From JASFQI01 sp050115555 (GTDB taxonomy: Bacteria; Desulfobacterota; DSM-4660; Desulfatiglandales; HGW-15): a stretch of 40,136 bases of DNA. The stretch spans positions 1-40,136 of the forward strand of contig JASFQI010000004.1 of NCBI GenBank assembly GCA_050115555.1, read 5' to 3'. The position numbers and the translations under genes are program-made. The notes under the pieces were generated by a model. It was not told where the DNA came from and made no database searches. It was given only the letters and a program-made list of their open reading frames with translations. This document shows, piece by piece, positions 32,535 through 38,898 of the stretch (position 1 is its first letter; the number at the start of each line of letters is the position of its first letter).

Positions 32535-32834
32535 ATGAGTGAAGAAATCGTTCCGCCGGAAGACGACTACACCATTCGATGCCCCCGGTTGGGGCATCAG
32601 ATCTCCTTCTCCTACTGCCTTCAGGAGCGTGGAGACCTTCCCTGCTTCAAGACGCTGGACTGCTGGTACCCTCATTTCGACGTGGAGGGGTACTTTCGCC
32701 AGCATTTGACGCAGGAGCAGTGGGAGAAGGCCTTCACCCGTTCCGGCAAGACCAAAGTCATGTCGCTCCTGGACCTGATCGAGGAAGCCAAACAAAGGAC
32801 ACAATCCGACGACGGATCGAGTGCCAAGGACTAA
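32535..32834 (+). CDS. Four-cysteine small conserved hypothetical protein
   Basis: A 99-residue soluble protein. Cysteines at 16, 28, 37 and 43 (CPRLG, SYC, LPC, LDCWYP) are spaced suitably for one metal or Fe-S site, followed by a helical FRQHLTQEQWEKAFT segment. I recall similar proteins near anaerobic oxidoreductase genes in sulfate reducers but no function. The ribosome site is modest (ACGAGG). Placed between trpB2 and iorA, it could be an accessory or electron-transfer helper for this cluster, which is positional inference only. Confidence 0.7.
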   Translation: MSEEIVPPEDDYTIRCPRLGHQISFSYCLQERGDLPCFKTLDCWYPHFDVEGYFRQHLTQEQWEKAFTRSGKTKVMSLLDLIEEAKQRTQSDDGSSAKD

Positions 32835-32922
32835 TGCATGGCGTAGGGAGTGAACACTCAAACAGACGCATGCGCAAATGCACGACCTGCACCCGAAGTC
32901 TATCCTGCCTGCCTTTGTGTTC

Positions 32923-32950
32923 TTGCATGTTCGCAGTTTCATGATATAGA
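32923..32950 (+). promoter_or_regulatory. Candidate promoter of iorAB
   Basis: TTGCAT (32923-32928), a 16-nt spacer and TATAGA (32945-32950), about 80 nt before iorA. Confidence 0.4.
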
Positions 32951-33030
32951 GAAAGCTCTCGATTTCCGTAGTTGGGGCCCGCTGAACGCGAAGGGCGATG
33001 TGGAATGCAGAGGATGAAAGAGGGGCGAAG

Positions 33031-34899
33031 ATGGCCAGAGAAATTGTACTTGGAAACGGGGCAATCGCGCTGGGACTGGTGGAAGCAGGCTGCCAGGTGG
33101 TCACGAGCTATCCTGGAACACCGAGCTCGGAGATTCTGCCGGAGGTGATTCGGCGGGTGAAATCCGCGGACCTGAAGACGTACGTGGAGTGGTCTACGAA
33201 TGAGAAGGTGGCCCTGGACAACGCGTTTGCCGCAGCAATCACCGGAAAACGATCCGCGTGCTGCATGAAGCAAGTCGGACTGAATGTGGCGGCGGACTCG
33301 CTGATGAGCGCCGCCTACCTGGGATCCATTGGGGGGTTTCTGATCATCTCTGCGGATGACCCTGGACCTCACTCCTCTCAAACCGAGCAGGACACCCGAT
33401 TCATGGCACGACTGGCCAAGGTGCCGGTCCTGGATCCCTCCACTCCGCAGGAAGCGCGAGAGATGGTGGCCTGGGGCATGGGTCTGTCGGAAACGTTTCA
33501 GATCCCCGTGGTGTTGCGCCCGGCGATTCGTGTGTGCCATGCGCGCCAGGACGTGGAGCTCGGTGAGCTGAAGGATCGCGAGAACAAGGCATCGTTCGAA
33601 AAAGACCCCCTGCGTTGGGCTGCGACCCCGAAGTTCCGGCTCAAGCTCCATGGAGAACTGAACGAGAAGCTTCAAAAAATTGCTGAAATATTATCCACGG
33701 ACTGCCCTTTCAACGGGCACAACGCGGAACCCGGCAAACGGTATCCGCTGGGAGTCGTTGCCGGAGGCGTGCCCTGGGCGGTAGTTCGAGACCTTCTCCG
33801 GGAGGAGGGGAGGGAGGACGAGGTCCCCGTCCTGAAGCTGGGCGCGGCCTGGCCGTTTCCCGAGGACCTGGTTCAGACGTTCCTGGAAGCGTGCGATCAG
33901 GTGCTGGTACTGGAGGAGACGGACACCCTGATCGAGTATCAGATCGGCAACCGAAGCAAGGTGTGGGGACGGCGCACAGGGGATGTCCCGTGGGCAGGAG
34001 AGCTGGTGCCCCAGGTCATCCACGGCATTCTGAGCCGCACACTGGTCAAGGCGGGGCTTGCGGCCCTTCAGGCGCCCAAGGATTCAGAGGCGCAGGAACT
34101 CGTTGGAACCCTGGATCTGCCGGTGAGGCGCCCCACCCTGTGCCCGGGCTGCCCGCACCGTGCATCGTTTTACACCATTCGAAAGGCCAAACCCAAGGCG
34201 ATTTTCACGTCAGACATCGGTTGCTACACCCTTGGATTGAACCTCGGCGGCGTGGACACGTGTCTGGACATGGGTGCGGCGATCACCATGGCTTCCGGCT
34301 TTTACCACGCCTATGCGCAGGACGATGTGCACCAGCCCGTGGTGGCCACCATCGGGGATTCGACGTTCTACCACTCCGGGACGGCGGGCCTTCTCAATGC
34401 CGTGTACAACGATGCTCGATTCGTCCTGGTGATCCTGGACAACCTGACTACGGCGATGACCGGGATGCAGCCGACCCCGGGACTGGGCATCCGCGCGGAC
34501 GGGAGCGAGGGCAAGACGATCCCGCTGGAGCGCGTGGTGGCCGGGTGCGGCGTGGACTTCATCGAGGTGGTGGACCCATACGACATGAAGGCGATGAAAG
34601 AAGTCATGAAGCGGGCGCTCGCTTACACCGAGGAACCGGAAGGGGGCATTGCCGTGGTGATTGCCCGTCATCCTTGCGTCATTGCTTACCGGCAAGAGGC
34701 CATCCCGAATCGCATTCCCGTGAAGGTGACCGAGGACTGCGAGGCGTGCAATGTGTGCCTGGAACGGTTCGAGTGCCCTGCGCTTTTCATGAACGAGGAA
34801 CTGGGCCGCGTTGACGTGAACCGCCAGATCTGCGCGCAATGCGGCCTGTGCATCCAGGTGTGCCCCAAGGGCGCGATTGTGGAGGACGTGGCAGGGTAA
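33031..34899 (+). CDS. iorA: Indolepyruvate ferredoxin oxidoreductase, alpha subunit
   Basis: A 622-residue thiamine-pyrophosphate, iron-sulfur enzyme. With IorB it oxidises aryl pyruvates (indolepyruvate, phenylpyruvate) to aryl-acetyl-CoA using ferredoxin, and is reversible. The pyrimidine-binding domain comes first (SYPGTPSSEILPEV, EWSTNEKVALDNAFAAA), then LCPGCPHRASFY. The TPP site follows (GDSTFYHSG ... NLTTAMTGMQPTPG), and two [4Fe-4S] ferredoxin motifs near the end (CEACNVCLERFECP; CAQCGLCIQVCP). ATG 33031 is preferred over an upstream in-frame ATG 33 nt earlier, because the family begins MAREIVLGNGAIA. iorB follows after a 134-nt repeat-filled gap. Confidence 0.96.
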   Translation: MAREIVLGNGAIALGLVEAGCQVVTSYPGTPSSEILPEVIRRVKSADLKTYVEWSTNEKVALDNAFAAAITGKRSACCMKQVGLNVAADSLMSAAYLGSIGGFLIISADDPGPHSSQTEQDTRFMARLAKVPVLDPSTPQEAREMVAWGMGLSETFQIPVVLRPAIRVCHARQDVELGELKDRENKASFEKDPLRWAATPKFRLKLHGELNEKLQKIAEILSTDCPFNGHNAEPGKRYPLGVVAGGVPWAVVRDLLREEGREDEVPVLKLGAAWPFPEDLVQTFLEACDQVLVLEETDTLIEYQIGNRSKVWGRRTGDVPWAGELVPQVIHGILSRTLVKAGLAALQAPKDSEAQELVGTLDLPVRRPTLCPGCPHRASFYTIRKAKPKAIFTSDIGCYTLGLNLGGVDTCLDMGAAITMASGFYHAYAQDDVHQPVVATIGDSTFYHSGTAGLLNAVYNDARFVLVILDNLTTAMTGMQPTPGLGIRADGSEGKTIPLERVVAGCGVDFIEVVDPYDMKAMKEVMKRALAYTEEPEGGIAVVIARHPCVIAYRQEAIPNRIPVKVTEDCEACNVCLERFECPALFMNEELGRVDVNRQICAQCGLCIQVCPKGAIVEDVAG

Positions 34900-34928
34900 C
34901 GGCCGGTGTTGAGGGATTGAGGGGGTTG

Positions 34929-35017
34929 TTTTTCTTCGTGCTCTTCGTGCCCTTCGTGGTGAACAAAGGGATTGGGCACAAAAATCACGAGTCACGAACC
35001 ACGAATCACGAACACGG
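34929..35017. repeat. Adjacent 9-nt- and 7-nt-period repeat arrays between iorA and iorB
   Basis: CTTCGTG starts at 34934, 34943 and 34952 (period 9). A few bases on, CACGA starts at 34986, 34993, 35000 and 35007 (period 7), ending in CACGG at 35013. The two halves are opposite in strand sense (pyrimidine- then purine-rich), so transcript folding is possible. The iorB ribosome site follows at once. Confidence 0.75.
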
Positions 35018-35033
35018 GATTTAAGGAGTGAAC

Positions 35034-35606
35034 ATGGAACCGCTGAACATCGTGCTGTGCGGTTTGGGAGGGCAGGGTATCCTGTTCATGACCAAGGTGC
35101 TGGCGGAGACCGCGCTGGCCAAGGGACACCGAATCCTGGGAGCGGAGACCCACGGAATGGCCCAGCGCGGCGGATCCGTGGTGTCCCACCTGCGGATCGG
35201 GGAGGCGGAGAGCTCTCTGGTGCGCACGGACGGCGCCGATCTGGTGCTTGCTCTGGAGGAACACGAGGGCTACCGGAACCTTGCGTACCTGTGCGAGGGC
35301 GCACGATTGTACGTGAACGCGCATGCGGACCGGTTTCCCAGCGAAGCCGTGCGGACTTACCTGGACAAGCACCGCGTGACCTGCCGTTCGACTCCGGCCG
35401 GGGATCTGGCCATGAAACTGGAAGCACCCATGTCGACAAACCTGGCGCTCCTCGGGTTTGCCTCGGCGTTCGAGCCGAGCCCCATCACCCACGAAGAGCT
35501 TCGGGAAACCGTTGAACGAATCACGCCGGAGCGCTTTCTCGAGGTCAACCTGCGCGTTTTCGATGCGGGTCGTGAGGCCGCATCAGGCGAGGGAAGCCCT
35601 GCCTAG
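35034..35606 (+). CDS. iorB: Indolepyruvate ferredoxin oxidoreductase, beta subunit
   Basis: A 190-residue partner of IorA, corresponding to the gamma domain of pyruvate:ferredoxin oxidoreductases. It opens with LNIVLCGLGGQGILFMTKVLAETA and carries ETHGMAQRGGSVVSHLRIGE, the family signature, then LVLALEEHEGYRNL. AAGGAG lies 5 nt before ATG 35034; a GTG two codons earlier overlaps that site. A GCCAAGC/GCTTGGC inverted repeat starts at the last base of its stop codon (35606-35650), possibly damping read-through to serC. Confidence 0.94.
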   Translation: MEPLNIVLCGLGGQGILFMTKVLAETALAKGHRILGAETHGMAQRGGSVVSHLRIGEAESSLVRTDGADLVLALEEHEGYRNLAYLCEGARLYVNAHADRFPSEAVRTYLDKHRVTCRSTPAGDLAMKLEAPMSTNLALLGFASAFEPSPITHEELRETVERITPERFLEVNLRVFDAGREAASGEGSPA

Positions 35607-35751
35607 CCAAGCGTGCCGCCATTCCGACGGATTTCAACCCCCGGCTTGGCGGGCGTGAGGGAAGAGGGTTCTGAAAGGCGTACGACACTCCAGAGGACGG
35701 CACAAGCGGGCCTTACGAGGCGCCGCCCGGCCGGGGAGGAGAGAACGAGGC

Positions 35752-36834
35752 ATGACACATCGCATACACAACTTCAACGCAGGCCCGGCGGCCTTGCCGC
35801 TCCCGGTGCTCGAGGAGATCCAGGCGTCGTTTCTCGACTTCAAGGGCTCGGGCATGTCCATCACCGAGGTGAGCCACCGCAGCCCCTGGTTCGACGAGGT
35901 CATCGAGGAGGCCGTGGGGCGGACCCGTCGGCTTCTGAACCTGGGAGAGGCGTACCACGTGCTGTTCGTGCAGGGGGGTGCGAGCTTGCAGTTCTGCATG
36001 ATTCCCATGAACTTTGCCCTCCAGGGCCGTCCCGTGGACTACATCGACACGGGGACGTGGTCGACCAAGGCGATCAAGGAAGCGCGGGTGCAGGGCAAGG
36101 ACGTGCGGGTGATCGCGTCGAGCGAAGACCGGGGCTTTTCGTACATTCCCAGGGGGTTCGAGGTGGACGGCACGGCATCGTACCTGCACTTCACGTCGAA
36201 CAACACGATCAAGGGGACCCAGTGGTCGACGTTTCCGGAGGCCGGGGAGGTGCCGCTGATCTGTGACATGAGCTCGGACATCATGAGCCGGCCGTTCGAT
36301 GCGGGGCCGTTCGGGATGATCTACGCGGGGGCGCAGAAGAACATCGGTCCGGCGGGATCGGCCCTGGTGATCGTGCGCGAGGACCTTCTGGAGCGGGTGC
36401 CCTCGGAGATCCCGACGATGCTCAAGTACAAGACGTTCTCCGAGAAGAACTCCATGTTCAACACGCCGTCCTGCTTCGTGATCTACACGGTGAGCCTGGT
36501 GCTGCGGTGGCTGGAGGAGACGGTGGGGGGTCTGGAGCGGATGGAGGCGTTGAACCGGGAGAAGGCGGACCTGCTGTACGGTGCGATCGACGGGTCGGAG
36601 TTTTACCGGGGCACGGCGGATGCGGACAGCCGCTCGCGGATGAACGTGACGTTCCGGCTTCCGAGCGAGGAGCTGGAGGGGCGGTTTGTGAAGGAGGCGA
36701 CGGAGCAGGGGCTGGGGGGCCTCAAGGGGCACCGCTCGGTGGGAGGATGCCGGGCGTCCATTTACAATGCCACGGGCCTGGACGCGGTGAAGGCCCTCGT
36801 CGCCTTCATGGCGGAGTTCGAAAGGAAAGTGTAG
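35752..36834 (+). CDS. serC: Phosphoserine aminotransferase
   Basis: A 360-residue PLP transaminase converting 3-phosphohydroxypyruvate and glutamate to O-phospho-L-serine. HNFNAGPAALPLPVLE opens the protein. VSHRSPWF, VQGGASLQF, the STFP and CDMSSD segments, and Lys196 in YAGAQKNIGPAG (Schiff base) follow; TMLKYKTFSEKNSMFNTPSC is diagnostic. Its middle (about 36080-36720) shows the same G-ending codon bias as serA, whereas the first 300 nt do not. The stop lies in a GTGTAG tandem repeat. It ends the serA-trpB2-ior-serC group; serB is absent from the window. Confidence 0.97.
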   Translation: MTHRIHNFNAGPAALPLPVLEEIQASFLDFKGSGMSITEVSHRSPWFDEVIEEAVGRTRRLLNLGEAYHVLFVQGGASLQFCMIPMNFALQGRPVDYIDTGTWSTKAIKEARVQGKDVRVIASSEDRGFSYIPRGFEVDGTASYLHFTSNNTIKGTQWSTFPEAGEVPLICDMSSDIMSRPFDAGPFGMIYAGAQKNIGPAGSALVIVREDLLERVPSEIPTMLKYKTFSEKNSMFNTPSCFVIYTVSLVLRWLEETVGGLERMEALNREKADLLYGAIDGSEFYRGTADADSRSRMNVTFRLPSEELEGRFVKEATEQGLGGLKGHRSVGGCRASIYNATGLDAVKALVAFMAEFERKV

Positions 36835-36852
36835 GTGTAGGTGTAAGTGTAG
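36829..36852. repeat. Four GTGTAG hexamers at the serC stop
   Basis: GTGTAG, GTGTAG, GTGTAA, GTGTAG in perfect register. Each contains TAG or TAA, so slippage leaves the serC end unchanged in frame. Confidence 0.7.
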
Positions 36853-36930
36853 GGGGACGTATCAGGTGGCGGGTGGCAGGGAGCGGTCAGAGACAAGAGG
36901 TGTGTTTCATCTCCCGGACCGGAACCCCAC

Positions 36931-37410
36931 CTACCGTTTCCCCAAGTAGACGGAATCGTGGTCCTGGCTGCTCATGGGCCGTCCGGGCCGTTGCCGGCTG
37001 GCCGCCTCCACACGACCGATGAACAGGGTGTGGTCCCCTGGAGCATAGGAGGCCACCAAACGGCAGTCCAGCCAGGCCAGCGCCTCCTCGAGCATCGGGG
37101 CCCCGGTCTGGAGGGATTGCATGCCGCTTCCCGGCGCTGCATCCCCGCCCAGCGATCTCTCCAGTCCCTTCAGCAAGTCCATTCCTCCCGCAGGCAGGAC
37201 ATTGACTCCAAAGCATCCGTACCTGGGGATCTGTTCATGCAGGACCCGGTTGTACCGGACCGCTGCCATGACCAGGGGCGGATCAGAGGACACCGGCGAT
37301 GCCCAGGAGAGCACCATTCCATAAGGCGTTTCCATCGTGCCGGTAGTCAGCACATAGAGCCCTGTCGTGAGCAGGGCCACGGCATCCAAAGGGTCTTCAT
37401 AGCGTGTCAT
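36931..37410 (-). CDS. Flavin reductase family protein
   Basis: A 159-residue FMN-binding split-barrel protein. Typical are LTTGLYVLTTGT, the loop GMVLSWASPVSSDPPLVMAAV (around 31-52), FGVNVLP and a final HTLFIGRVEAAS strand. Members reduce flavins with NAD(P)H or are flavoredoxin-like electron carriers, which would suit an anaerobe. GGGAG sits 6 nt before the ATG. It is monocistronic on the minus strand, convergent with serC; the gene fragment just upstream resembles arginase and is unrelated. Confidence 0.88.
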   Translation of the reverse strand: MTRYEDPLDAVALLTTGLYVLTTGTMETPYGMVLSWASPVSSDPPLVMAAVRYNRVLHEQIPRYGCFGVNVLPAGGMDLLKGLERSLGGDAAPGSGMQSLQTGAPMLEEALAWLDCRLVASYAPGDHTLFIGRVEAASRQRPGRPMSSQDHDSVYLGKR

Positions 37411-37440
37411 AGGGCACTCCCGGCCGATCTTTCATTGCCT

Positions 37441-37542
37441 TCATTCCCACCAGGTCACCGCGCAAACCGCGGTGCGGCCGACGCCGCGGCGATCGGCGCC
37501 CGGATCCATGGGAAAACCGATGACGTGAATCCGCAAGCGCAT
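37441..37542 (-). pseudogene. N-terminal remnant of an arginase/agmatinase-family gene
   Basis: The minus-strand frame reads MRLRIHVIGFPMDPGADRRGV and then leaves the family pattern, stopping 12 residues later (34 codons with the stop). The visible part matches the family opening, IIGVPMDLG-x-x-RRGVDMGPSAIR, except that everything from DMGP on is missing. An AGGAA site lies about 10 nt before the ATG. Arginase-fold enzymes are about 300 residues, so this is a truncated relic cut close to the flavin reductase gene. Chance similarity over 18 residues is possible. Confidence 0.45.
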
Positions 37543-37735
37543 GGGATGCGGATTCCTATTCTGTTCCATCCGCCCGACCGACCCCTGCTTCTCATATCCC
37601 GTTGTAGGGATCAAGCCTTTTCGCTGCCGCGAACCCGCGTCATGAAAGACCAAGCCACGCTTTCCTTGAGGCACATTGCCGTGCTTGCAGGATGCATGCA
37701 CTTCACTCCACAGGCGCGAGGGCGTTGGTTTTTTC

Positions 37736-37765
37736 TTGACAGGCTGAAAACCTAATGCTATTAGG
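37736..37765 (+). promoter_or_regulatory. Promoter with palindromic operator upstream of tetR
   Basis: TTGACA (37736-37741), a 17-nt spacer and TATTAG (37759-37764). A perfect palindrome, CCTAAT-GCT-ATTAGG (37751-37765), covers the -10 box. Half-site CCTAAT recurs near 37830. The arrangement fits repression by a dimeric protein. Confidence 0.5.
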
Positions 37766-38041
37766 AAAATACCCTTTGACTTGAAGCATTAATTAGTAAA
37801 TGCCATTGAAAAACATAGAGTTAAAAAACCTAATGAGCCAAGATTCTTGCAAAATTAGACATTGCTTCCACGTTGAATCCTTTTCACCCCAAAATATCCC
37901 CCTGATTTTTCTGCCAATCCGGGCTGAACTCCAGCCAAGAGAAACCACATTTGGGGATAATAGAAGCCATAAATACAAGGGGTTATATATTGAGACACGT
38001 GCTATACCAGATGTTGGGTTAATGGCCTTAGGAAACAGCTG
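37766..38041. other. AT-rich leader/regulatory island before the TetR gene
   Basis: About 275 nt with composition clearly more AT-rich than the rest of the window. No frame looks coding. It contains a further TTGACT/TTAATTA promoter-like stretch near 37778 and a GGCTG/CAGCC hairpin near 37921. It may be foreign DNA or an unusually long 5' leader. Confidence 0.4.
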
Positions 38042-38680
38042 ATGGCAAGCAGAAATCACAAAGAAAGCGCTCGAAGCCGAATCATCGACTCCGCCAAGAA
38101 GCTCTTCGCCGAACAGGGCTACCAGAAGACTACGGTCATGGACATTTCCCGGCAGGCGGGACTTTCCGAGGCCGCATTGTACGAGTACTTCCAGGGCAAG
38201 GAGGACCTCCTGCTGACCATTCCCCAGCTTTGGGTCTCAGAACTGAATGCAGACCTCGAAGAACAGCTTTTCGGCATTCAGGGGGCATTCAGCAAGCTTC
38301 GGAAGTACCTCTGGTGGTACATGCGCCGCGTAGAGCAGGCCCCGCTGGATGCGAAGATCGTGTACCTTTACTTGAAAACAAACGCCAACTTCATGCAAAC
38401 GGAGGTCTACTCCAACGTCAAAGTCCTGTACGCCTACCTGCTGGACATCCTCGAGGAAGGGCGTGCTACAGGGGAAATGCGGCCGGATTTGAACCCTTAT
38501 GTGGCCAGAGACCTCTTCGTGGGGACCATGGATCACATCATCGTTCGCTGGCTGCTCAAGGACCGCTCGTACTCCCTGTTTGAGAACCTCGACAACCTGT
38601 TCGACCTCCTGGCCGGCGCCTTTCGGCCAGATCCCGCGGCAGAACAGGGAAAGGCCGGTGAGATCGTAGAGGCCGCCTGA
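38042..38680 (+). CDS. TetR/AcrR family transcriptional regulator
   Basis: A 212-residue repressor-type protein. The N-terminal helix-turn-helix is clear: SRIIDSAKKLFAEQGYQKTTVMDISRQAGLSEAALYEYFQGKEDLL (residues about 12-57). The remaining all-helical domain binds ligand and dimerises and has many aromatic residues (WWYMRR, YLYLKT), suggesting a sizeable hydrophobic ligand. AGGAAA precedes the ATG. Being just upstream of a dienoyl-CoA-reductase-like gene, it plausibly senses an acyl-CoA or aromatic compound, as TetR members FadR and PsrA do. Two perfect palindromes overlap the -10 boxes on each side of it. Confidence 0.93.
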   Translation: MASRNHKESARSRIIDSAKKLFAEQGYQKTTVMDISRQAGLSEAALYEYFQGKEDLLLTIPQLWVSELNADLEEQLFGIQGAFSKLRKYLWWYMRRVEQAPLDAKIVYLYLKTNANFMQTEVYSNVKVLYAYLLDILEEGRATGEMRPDLNPYVARDLFVGTMDHIIVRWLLKDRSYSLFENLDNLFDLLAGAFRPDPAAEQGKAGEIVEAA

Positions 38681-38685
38681 CGGGG

Positions 38686-38714
38686 TTGACAGGGTCTATT
38701 GTATACCGTATACA
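38686..38714 (+). promoter_or_regulatory. Strong promoter with overlapping palindromic operator for the reductase gene
   Basis: TTGACA (38686-38691), a 17-nt spacer and TATACA (38709-38714). A perfect palindrome TGTATAC-C-GTATACA (38700-38714) ends exactly on the -10. It begins 20 nt after the tetR stop and lies 185 nt before the reductase ATG. Confidence 0.75.
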
Positions 38715-38898
38715 TTTCGTCGGCTATTCACTCGGAGCCCATTGGAGCTCTGATCCGGGTAGTCGGCAGGTGGGGCGATCCCTCGTGGTCTTGAGGGCAC
38801 TCAAGAATAAACTCGGGGCAGGGCGATGCCAAAGCCATGCGGGAGCTATGGAATTCGCCATAAAAATCAAGAATAAAGGGCAAAAGGAGGATAAATAG

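Noticed and set aside
29586..33104. A 1172-codon open frame on the minus strand across serA, trpB2 and the small Cys gene
   Set aside because: It is antisense to clearly conserved genes. Its length follows from G-ending codons opposite, and its translation is a low-complexity R/H/P-rich product.
34986..35017. CACGA units suggesting a CRISPR array
   Set aside because: The period is only 7 nt with no spacers and no cas genes, so it is a simple tandem repeat.
37793..38059. 88-codon minus-strand frame and an 80-codon plus-strand frame in the AT-rich island
   Set aside because: Both frames look like chance opens in AT-rich DNA, with no ribosome site or family likeness.
38715..38898. Possible small gene in the leader of the reductase
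   Set aside because: The short open frame begins in the promoter, has no ribosome site and its translation resembles nothing known to me.
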